A stretch of 11,588 nucleotides of DNA, from positions 1 to 11,588 of the forward strand of contig DAOI01000017.1 of the NCBI GenBank assembly GCA_002501805.1, in the 5' to 3' direction. The position numbers and the translations under genes were made by a program. The first letter of the stretch is position 1. Each line of letters starts with the position of its first letter. The notes beneath the pieces were generated by a model. The model worked only from the letters and a program-made list of their open reading frames with translations, had not been told where the DNA came from and did not search any database. This document shows positions 1 to 5,579 of the stretch, one piece after another. Origin of the DNA: Euryarchaeota archaeon UBA463. GTDB lineage: Archaea > Thermoplasmatota > Poseidoniia > Poseidoniales > Thalassarchaeaceae.

Positions 1-145
1 TCGGGGAAACATGAGCACCGTGTCTCCTGAGCTCTCGACAGAGTTTGATAGATTCCACTGCTGCTATGCCTCCTGTTACTGCCAATAGGACCTTGCGACC
101 AACCAGAGTGTTGCTAAGTTGACTGACGCCGGTGTCTCCGACCAT
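1..145 (-). CDS. coaBC: CoaBC (Dfp) bifunctional coenzyme A biosynthesis protein, N-terminal fragment
   Basis: Only the first 48 codons are present; the gene runs off the left edge. The reading frame begins at an ATG at 145-143, preceded in frame by a TGA seven codons upstream, so this is the first possible ATG. After a roughly 14-residue leader, the sequence L-V-G-R-K-V-L-L-A-V-T-G-G-I-A-A-V-E-S followed by K-L-C-R-E-L-R-R-H-G-A-H-V matches the start of the flavoprotein decarboxylase domain of archaeal Dfp/CoaBC proteins. Known role of the family: joins cysteine to 4'-phosphopantothenate and decarboxylates the product to 4'-phosphopantetheine, using FMN. UbiX is related, but its start carries a G-A-S-G motif that is absent here. 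The gene is divergent from the membrane protein at 169, with only 23 bases between the starts. Family assignment is good for so short a piece; the ligase half cannot be seen. Confidence 0.78.
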   Translation of the reverse strand, partial: MVGDTGVSQLSNTLVGRKVLLAVTGGIAAVESIKLCRELRRHGAHVSP

Positions 146-168
146 GACTTCCGATTGCCGTGTGATTC

Positions 169-723
169 ATGAGTGCGTCGCTCCCGCGAATGTTTGAGAC
201 TATGGCTCGGGGCATGTTTTCTGTAACTCGCCATATTTCTTTTCTACTTGTCATGCTCGCCATAGTTCAACTTCTTGTAATCCTTAGCTTGCCGTACGAC
301 AGATCAATATTTTTCATCTTTCCAATGATATTTGGAATGGTTTTGTTGCCTGTATCCATTACAGGTGCTGTTCTCCTACGTCTCCGTAGGAGCCCTGGCA
401 TCTTCTTATCCACAATTTCCTTGGGCTCATTGGGAATTTGTTTCATGTTCGAAGGTTTCCTGGTAATGTTAATGGGGCCCTCTGCTATTGTAGGAGCTTT
501 GTACGTCCTTCTCGGTATTTCCTCGGTTAGAAGGATAAAGCCACTTAACAACGTCTCATTCAGAAGATGGTTTGAGGGAGGAAATAGCTCTGTTAATTAT
601 GACTTGGCAGATGAGGAGGTCATGGCAACATGCCCTCATTGTTCTAGCATCTTAGCAGTAATACCATCTCTGCTTAGTGAGGAGGATAAGTGTCCAGAAT
701 GTAACGGCAAGCTCGTTCTCTAA
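169..723 (+). CDS. Four-helix membrane protein with C-terminal zinc ribbon, function unknown
   Basis: I do not recognise a named family. The 184-residue product has about four hydrophobic segments (roughly residues 22-41, 47-70, 79-101 and 103-120). A polar stretch follows, then a C-terminal treble-clef/zinc-ribbon pattern C155-P-H-C158 ... C175-P-E-C178, ending six residues later. The layout suggests a small membrane-anchored protein exposing a zinc ribbon, probably to the cytoplasm (inference). The start is uncertain: ATG codons at 169, 190, 202 and 214 all precede the first helix, and none has a convincing ribosome binding site. Starting at 169 leaves only 23 bases to the divergent coaBC start, which is tight for two promoters, so a later start is possible. 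Its TAA stop overlaps the stop of the convergent thiolase gene. Confidence 0.7.
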   Translation: MSASLPRMFETMARGMFSVTRHISFLLVMLAIVQLLVILSLPYDRSIFFIFPMIFGMVLLPVSITGAVLLRLRRSPGIFLSTISLGSLGICFMFEGFLVMLMGPSAIVGALYVLLGISSVRRIKPLNNVSFRRWFEGGNSSVNYDLADEEVMATCPHCSSILAVIPSLLSEEDKCPECNGKLVL

Positions 724-1850
724 GGACTCTCAAGTACGATTGTGATGCCCATTCCTCCGCCTATACACATTGTCGCTATCGCCCTTTCTGAGTTGGTTCT
801 GTTTAGTATGGATGCGGCCTTTCCAACAATTCTCGCCCCAGATGCTCCAAGAGGATGCCCTATTGAAATGGCGCCTCCGTCGATGTTTACCTTCTGATAG
901 TCAATCGACAATTCATTAATCACAGCTATACTTTGCGAGGAGAAGGCCTCATTAATTTCGAAAACATCGATATCATCGATATGCCATCCTGAACGTTCGA
1001 GTGCTTTTTGAGTGGACGATATAGGCCCAATTCCCATCATATTGGGAGGGCATCCAGTAACTGCACTGGTGACTATTCTTGCTAATGGTTCTAATCCATT
1101 CTTTTCGGCAAATTCAGAGCTACAGACTAGCATACAGACTGCTCCATCTGTCAAGGGCGAGGATGTAGCGGCCGTTACCGACCCATTATTCCTGAATACT
1201 GGATTTAGTTTGGACATTGATTCCAAGGACGTGTCTCTTATGCAACCATCTTCGTCAATCACACCATCGTCTGAAGTGATTGGACAAATCTCAGATTTGA
1301 AGTATCCGTTATCCCTTGCATAAATTGATTTCATATGCGAATCTAGAGCAAATTCTTCTTGGGAAGATCTAGAAATATTCCACTTTTCTGCTACATTCTC
1401 TGCAGTAATCCCCATATTTATGTAAGCGTCTGGAAATTCTCTCTCGAGATCAGGATGTGGGCTCCAATTGAATCCCCTTCTCTTGATTCTGCTCATTGAC
1501 TCTATACCCCCGCATAGAAAGCAATCTCCCCAACCACTCTCAATATTTGAGGCGGCGACGAGTATAGCCTGCATTGATGACCCGCATAGCCTATTGATGG
1601 TCATCCCAGGGACTTTGTCAGGCAATCCGCCGAGAAACGTAACTAGTCTACCAATATTGTACCCCTGTTCTCCTTCAGGGTATGCACAACCTACTATGAT
1701 ATCATCAATATCGCCTATGTTGACGGGATTTCTACCGAGTAGTGACTTCGTGACTTGCCCTAGTAATTCATCGGGGCGAGTTTCTGACAGCTTTCCCTTG
1801 TGTGCCCGATGGAAAGGGCTCCTCATCCAATCAACGATTACTGCTCTCAC
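720..1850 (-). CDS. Acetyl-CoA C-acyltransferase (3-ketoacyl-CoA thiolase, FadA-like)
   Basis: A 376-residue thiolase, close to the usual length of about 390. Visible catalytic features are the nucleophilic Cys89 in N-R-L-C-G-S-S-M, the N300-E-A-F block, His332 in G-H-P-L-G-A-S-G-A-R, and the second Cys362 in M-C-I-G-G-G-M-G near the C-terminus. The details (T-A-A-T-S-S before L-T-D-G-A, and C-I-G-G-G-M-G) look more like bacterial FadA than like the archaeal SCP-x type acetyl-CoA acetyltransferase linked to HMG-CoA synthase. Known family role: thiolytic cleavage of 3-ketoacyl-CoA in beta-oxidation, or the reverse Claisen condensation; the direction cannot be read from sequence. The start is GTG at 1850, supported because the conserved N-terminus begins at once and a TATA-like element lies about 25 bases upstream, which would give a leaderless mRNA. 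No other beta-oxidation gene is in the window. Confidence 0.9.
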   Translation of the reverse strand: MRAVIVDWMRSPFHRAHKGKLSETRPDELLGQVTKSLLGRNPVNIGDIDDIIVGCAYPEGEQGYNIGRLVTFLGGLPDKVPGMTINRLCGSSMQAILVAASNIESGWGDCFLCGGIESMSRIKRRGFNWSPHPDLEREFPDAYINMGITAENVAEKWNISRSSQEEFALDSHMKSIYARDNGYFKSEICPITSDDGVIDEDGCIRDTSLESMSKLNPVFRNNGSVTAATSSPLTDGAVCMLVCSSEFAEKNGLEPLARIVTSAVTGCPPNMMGIGPISSTQKALERSGWHIDDIDVFEINEAFSSQSIAVINELSIDYQKVNIDGGAISIGHPLGASGARIVGKAASILNRTNSERAIATMCIGGGMGITIVLESP

Positions 1851-1871
1851 GTGTCTCGGGAGGTATGGGGG

Positions 1872-1878
1872 AAAATAA
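1872..1878 (-). promoter_or_regulatory. Probable TATA element of the thiolase gene
   Basis: On the minus strand this reads TTATTTT, centred about 25 bases upstream of the GTG at 1850. That is the usual archaeal TATA-to-start distance for a leaderless transcript, and no Shine-Dalgarno sequence precedes the GTG, which agrees. If real, it lies upstream of the preferred kptA start at 1955 and argues mildly against the earlier kptA start at 1865. Judged by eye only. Confidence 0.35.
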
Positions 1879-1954
1879 CCCTTGGTGGTGGAAACGTTGG
1901 AACATTATCGACCGAGAGGTTCATGAGAAGGCTTCAACTGGCTCGCCTGATAAT

Positions 1955-2644
1955 ATGATTAGAGAGTGCAGCATACATGGATATTTCTCGGATGATGACC
2001 TATGTCCCGCGTGTAATTCAGAGGGAAAATTCATCATGAGGGGGAATGAAAGAGACTCAATGGCGAGAAGATTAGCATTAGCGCTTAGACACGCTCCTGA
2101 GAAGTTTGATTTGGAGATGGACATCAATGGGTGGATTGACATCAAGGACATCATAAGGCAATTTAAGAAGTCCAATGAGAGAAGATATCATTGGTTGAGG
2201 CCTCATCACTTCAGGGCAATAGCAGAAACAGATCCCAAGGGAAGATACGAAGTTAGAGGCAATGTAATCAGAGCAACTTACGGACATAGTCTGGAAATTG
2301 AGTTAGATCTACCAACAGATAACATCCCCCCCTCTCTATTCTATCCCTGCTCTCCAGATGAGGCAGACAATCTTCTCGAGGTCGGCATTTCCCCTAGTGG
2401 AAGGTCTCATGTCCATCTTTCAGCTACAGTCAGATCGGCCGCTGAAGCTGGTAAAGTGCATCACAGTAGACCTACGATATTGGAGGTAGATACTGCATCC
2501 ATGGTTGCGTCTGGGGAGACAGTATGGCACGCAGGAGTCACCGTTTACTTGGTAGACTCAGTAGCGGGAGAATATCTGAGCATACTGCCAGATGACGATC
2601 CAGAGTTCCAGCTGGCCAGGGCTAAGTGGGATGAAGAGGAGTAA
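1955..2644 (+). CDS. kptA: RNA 2'-phosphotransferase, Tpt1/KptA family, with N-terminal zinc knuckle
   Basis: A 229-residue protein from the ATG at 1955. It opens with a zinc knuckle (C5, H9, C17, C20), as in archaeal KptA proteins. The KptA domain follows: R45-H46 in L-R-H-A-P-E, G59-W-I-D, R106 and H111 in I-R-A-T-Y-G-H-S, and R150 before H152-V-H-L-S, so the Arg-His-Arg-Arg catalytic set is present. Known reaction: transfer of an RNA 2'-phosphate to NAD+, releasing nicotinamide and ADP-ribose cyclic phosphate; some Tpt1 enzymes also ADP-ribosylate nucleic-acid ends. The usual H-G-T after L-Y, part of the NAD site in bacterial and yeast enzymes, is replaced here by P-C-S. An ATG at 1865 would add 30 residues including W-W-W, but its GGGAGG lies only one base from the codon and the extension has no family match that I recognise. 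The stop abuts the stop of the next gene. Confidence 0.86.
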   Translation: MIRECSIHGYFSDDDLCPACNSEGKFIMRGNERDSMARRLALALRHAPEKFDLEMDINGWIDIKDIIRQFKKSNERRYHWLRPHHFRAIAETDPKGRYEVRGNVIRATYGHSLEIELDLPTDNIPPSLFYPCSPDEADNLLEVGISPSGRSHVHLSATVRSAAEAGKVHHSRPTILEVDTASMVASGETVWHAGVTVYLVDSVAGEYLSILPDDDPEFQLARAKWDEEE

Positions 2645-2974
2645 TTAATTCTCTTCTCCACATATAGGACAGAAACTGAGATCCTCTACTAAATCAGCGG
2701 AGCATTTGACGCATTTCTTGCCATCCTTGGTAGAGACAGCATGTTCCCTACTGTCTATCGACCTTACAGAGGAGCTCCTCTCAATGAATGGGGCGGGTGA
2801 TTCAAGAGACTCTAATTTCTCTAAAGACTCTCTAAAGTATATTGCTTCAGATATCGCAGATTCGATATGCGTTCTTCTCCTATCCCTTTCGACAGGATCC
2901 TCGATATGCTGTGTAGCAACTAGCTTAGACTGAAGCCATCTCTGAAAGATTTCGATTTCCCCGGCGTCGGACAT
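2645..2974 (-). CDS. Small protein with C-terminal zinc ribbon, function unknown
   Basis: A 109-residue soluble, highly charged protein of no family I can name. Residues 1-60 are mostly predicted helix, rich in Glu and Arg. Residues 61-85 look like a flexible Ser-rich linker. The C-terminus is a compact zinc ribbon, C88-V-K-C91 ... C102-P-I-C105, ending G-E-E-N. The ATG at 2974 is preferred; a TTG at 2992 would add six residues. An AT-rich element at 3009-3017 lies 35-43 bases upstream of the start and could serve as its promoter. It is convergent with kptA, the two stop codons touching with no base between them, and divergent from ipk. The zinc ribbon suggests binding to nucleic acid or protein, but nothing more specific is supported. 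Confidence 0.68.
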   Translation of the reverse strand: MSDAGEIEIFQRWLQSKLVATQHIEDPVERDRRRTHIESAISEAIYFRESLEKLESLESPAPFIERSSSVRSIDSREHAVSTKDGKKCVKCSADLVEDLSFCPICGEEN

Positions 2975-3008
2975 ATATCTTCCAAACCCCAATAAGAAAT
3001 GAACCTTT

Positions 3009-3017
3009 CAATAATAC
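3009..3017. promoter_or_regulatory. AT-rich TATA-like element in the divergent gap before ipk
   Basis: The only clearly AT-rich stretch (CAATAATAC) in the 82-base gap between the divergent zinc-ribbon gene and ipk. Read rightward, it would place an ipk transcript start near 3038, leaving a short leader without a Shine-Dalgarno sequence. Read leftward (GTATTATTG), it would start the zinc-ribbon transcript near 2988. Which gene or genes it serves cannot be settled by eye. Confidence 0.28.
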
Positions 3018-3056
3018 GATAGGAGAACCCAAATCTAACCAGTACCTCAGACCTAC

Positions 3057-3851
3057 ATGGCCGCGAAGGTAGTAATGAAGTTGGGAGGGGGGCTTATCAC
3101 GGATAAATCCTCATTTAAAACTGCCAAAAAAGGAGTTATTGACTCCATATGCAGTGAGATTTCGAAGATAATTGCAAATGGACATTCAGTAATACTAATC
3201 CACGGAGCCGGTTCATTTGGACACCTACTTGCCAAGAAGTGGTCTTTAGCGGCAGGTGTTGATGATGAAATTTCAGAGCAGCAACGTGATGCAGTAGTGA
3301 AAGTTAGGTCGGACATGGCAGAGCTATGTGGATATGTGACAGATTCATTGAATAGTTTTGGAGTCGAATTTGTGGTTTTTCCACCTTCAGTGTGGGCCAA
3401 GGAAACAGGGAGGAACTTCATTGGGGACTTGGATATCTTCGAGAATACGCCTAAAGACATCGTTCCAGTATCCTTTGGAGATGTTGTCAGAGTTAGCGGA
3501 GGAGCAGAGTTTGGCATACTTTCAGGAGATGATTTGATGGCTAGGATATCACTTGAAATACCTTCAGTGACACATTCTATCTTCCTACTAGGGGACGTAG
3601 ATGGGATGATGAATTTACCACCAAATATAGACGGATCAAAACTCATGCCGGTTTGGAGTGCTGAGGAACATATTGAGACTTCGCACAATTCCGAACAGGA
3701 CGTTACGGGGGGAATTGAGTTGAAGGCGTCTAGAGCTTCTCAGATATCAAGAGGCGTTGATGAAGTTTGGTTCATTAATGGAAATCACCCAGAAAGAATC
3801 AGTCAGCTTCTAGATGAGGGCTCCACCATTGGTACCAAAATACTTGGATGA
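3057..3851 (+). CDS. ipk: Isopentenyl phosphate kinase
   Basis: A 264-residue amino-acid-kinase-fold protein. Diagnostic features are the nucleotide-binding start K8-L-G-G-G-L-I-T-D-K and H49-G-A-G-S-F-G-H56. The second histidine of that motif marks isopentenyl phosphate kinases within the family, where an active-site His contacts the substrate phosphate. Also visible are S156-G-D-D-L, G179-D-V-D-G, and D215-V-T-G-G-I with K223. Known reaction: ATP plus isopentenyl phosphate gives IPP and ADP, the last phosphorylation of the archaeal modified mevalonate pathway; many members also accept dimethylallyl phosphate. The ATG at 3057 starts immediately before the conserved core, so the N-terminus is secure. 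The stop codon overlaps the start of the downstream isomerase-synthase fusion as ATGA, indicating translational coupling and one operon with the enzyme that uses its product. Confidence 0.93.
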   Translation: MAAKVVMKLGGGLITDKSSFKTAKKGVIDSICSEISKIIANGHSVILIHGAGSFGHLLAKKWSLAAGVDDEISEQQRDAVVKVRSDMAELCGYVTDSLNSFGVEFVVFPPSVWAKETGRNFIGDLDIFENTPKDIVPVSFGDVVRVSGGAEFGILSGDDLMARISLEIPSVTHSIFLLGDVDGMMNLPPNIDGSKLMPVWSAEEHIETSHNSEQDVTGGIELKASRASQISRGVDEVWFINGNHPERISQLLDEGSTIGTKILG

Positions 3852-5578
3852 TTGGATTCTGTTATATGTCGAGGGTTTCTCGGAATGTCATGGTTGATGG
3901 TGCCAACGCTCTTTCTGGGTATGACAACTCGCAGGCCGAGATGATGGCTGAGCGTTGTATTCTAGTTGATCTAGAAGATAATATGATTGGATCCGAGAGT
4001 AAATTAGTCTGTCACAATGAAGAAGGTCTTCTTCATAGGGCATTCAGTGTCCTAATATTCGATTCAGATAATAGATTGTTGATTCAACAGAGATCTCATG
4101 ATAAAATCACATTTCCTGGAATTTGGGCAAATAGCTGTTGTAGCCATCCATTAGACATTGAAGGAGAGAATGGGGACCCGATTCAGGGCTGTATTAATGC
4201 GGCGAAGAGGAAGCTTCCCCAGGAGTTGGGAATAGATCAAGATATTGCAAACTCTATGGAATTCTCCCATCTTGGTTCTTTTCAGTATAAGTGCAGATGG
4301 AATGAAGAATGGTTAGAGAACGAAGTAGACCATGTTTTGATTACTAGAGTCGATTCATTAGAGATTTTTCCTAATGAGAATGAGATTTCAGGCCACAAGT
4401 GGATAGGGCCTGAAGGAATTAGACAGGTAATGGAGGGTTCTGGAGAGTGGGAGGGTGAAATTGTGGCTCCATGGTTTAGACTACTTTGGAGAGAGTTTCT
4501 CGCAGAACAGTATCCACATTTTGATGATATTAAGGAAAGAGATGGGGTTGTTATATTCGGAGAAGTTTCGATAGAAGGTGAGCAGGTTTCCCCGGGTTCT
4601 TCATTGATGAGCGCATTAAAGGAACATAGAGAAATCGTGGAGAATGAGATTCTTTCTAGTCTGTCTAAGATTAAGCAAGAGAGGCTGCACGGTGCTATGA
4701 AGCACCTATTCACTGGGGGCGGGAAGAGGCTCAGGGCAATAATGCCTAAACTTGTAGGAGATGCAGTTGGTGGATCGAATCTTGGACATAATACCCTAGG
4801 CGCGTCTATAGAGATAATTCACAATTTCACCCTAGTACATGATGACATCATGGATCAGGACCCAATCAGAAGGGGTTTGGACGCTGTTCATGTAGCATAT
4901 GACGATGCTACAGCGATAAATGCAGGCGATGCAATGCTAGCTGTGGCGTTTGAGATTTTAGCCGAATCGGAGCACATTGCCTCTGATGACCTAGTGTTCT
5001 TGGTGAAGTCTATTGGAGAGATGGTTAGAAGAGTCGCTGAAGGACAGATGATCGATATGGAGTTTGAGAAAAGAGAAGTCGTCTCTGAAGATGAGTACAT
5101 AGAGATGATCGCTGGAAAGACCTCAGCAATGTTCGAGACATGTGCGATGACCGGTGCAAAGCTATCCGGAGCATCCGAGGAGGTTGTAAAATCTCTAGCT
5201 GAATGGGGACTAAACATGGGACTATGTTTCCAGCTAATGGACGATTTGATTGATATCACTGGCGATACTGAAACTCTTGGAAAGCCTGCAGGATCAGATA
5301 TATTGCAAGGAAAAAGAACTCTGATTGCTATTCACGCTCTGGACTCAGGGAATCATCTGCCTTCTTTCACTAAGGCATATGGCTCTGGAGAGTGCTCTCC
5401 GGATTTACTCGCTGAAGCCGTTCAGGAACTGCATGATAACAACTCCATAAAATATGCCAAAGACAGGGCAATGTTTCACCATTCTAAGGCTCATTCATGC
5501 CTCGATATACTGGAAGAGTCAGGATCACTGAAGATTCTTAGGGAAATGACTGATTTCCAGTTGGTTAGGATTAATTGA
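3848..5578 (+). CDS. Fusion protein: type I isopentenyl-diphosphate isomerase + geranylgeranyl diphosphate synthase
   Basis: One uninterrupted 576-codon frame carries two enzymes. Residues about 33-225 are a Nudix-type IPP isomerase. Metal-site histidines align with E. coli Idi (H56, H63, H100); the catalytic Cys is C98 in N-S-C-C-S-H-P; E157 and E159 in E-N-E-V match the acidic pair; and a degenerate Nudix box is visible (A-A-K-R-K-L-P-Q-E-L-G). Residues about 226-250 form an acidic linker. Residues about 251-576 are an all-alpha prenyl synthase with G-G-G-K-R-L-R (290-296), first Asp-rich motif D332-D-I-M-D336 and second D465-D-L-I-D469. Phe327, fifth before the first motif, is the aromatic residue that sets C20 length in archaeal GGPP synthases. 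Reactions: IPP to DMAPP, then stepwise condensation to GGPP for ether lipids. The start overlaps the ipk stop (ATGA). The first 30 residues are an extension not seen in Idi. An internal ATG at 4607 has no nearby Shine-Dalgarno sequence, so separate translation of the synthase is unlikely. Confidence 0.92.
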   Translation: MIGFCYMSRVSRNVMVDGANALSGYDNSQAEMMAERCILVDLEDNMIGSESKLVCHNEEGLLHRAFSVLIFDSDNRLLIQQRSHDKITFPGIWANSCCSHPLDIEGENGDPIQGCINAAKRKLPQELGIDQDIANSMEFSHLGSFQYKCRWNEEWLENEVDHVLITRVDSLEIFPNENEISGHKWIGPEGIRQVMEGSGEWEGEIVAPWFRLLWREFLAEQYPHFDDIKERDGVVIFGEVSIEGEQVSPGSSLMSALKEHREIVENEILSSLSKIKQERLHGAMKHLFTGGGKRLRAIMPKLVGDAVGGSNLGHNTLGASIEIIHNFTLVHDDIMDQDPIRRGLDAVHVAYDDATAINAGDAMLAVAFEILAESEHIASDDLVFLVKSIGEMVRRVAEGQMIDMEFEKREVVSEDEYIEMIAGKTSAMFETCAMTGAKLSGASEEVVKSLAEWGLNMGLCFQLMDDLIDITGDTETLGKPAGSDILQGKRTLIAIHALDSGNHLPSFTKAYGSGECSPDLLAEAVQELHDNNSIKYAKDRAMFHHSKAHSCLDILEESGSLKILREMTDFQLVRIN

Positions 5579-5579
5579 T

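Noticed and set aside
1..145. Left-edge fragment as UbiX, partner of the UbiD gene
   Set aside because: The glycine motif reads T-G-G-I-A-A with R-E-L-R-R-H-G-A-H-V, typical of Dfp/CoaBC rather than the G-A-S-G of UbiX.
1012..1878. Open frames on the plus strand opposite the thiolase
   Set aside because: The minus-strand gene has all thiolase catalytic motifs; the plus-strand products show no recognisable features.
1802..1954. kptA starting at 1802
   Set aside because: Would overlap the start of the divergent thiolase gene by 49 bases, and the extra residues have no family match.
3053..3688. A 211-codon open frame on the minus strand opposite ipk
   Set aside because: Low-complexity Ser/Pro/Thr-rich translation, no domain, and lies wholly within the securely identified ipk gene; it is an antisense shadow.
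4607..5578. GGPP synthase as a separately translated gene from an internal ATG
   Set aside because: No Shine-Dalgarno within 5-10 bases of 4607 and no stop codon upstream separating it from the isomerase; the frame is continuous.
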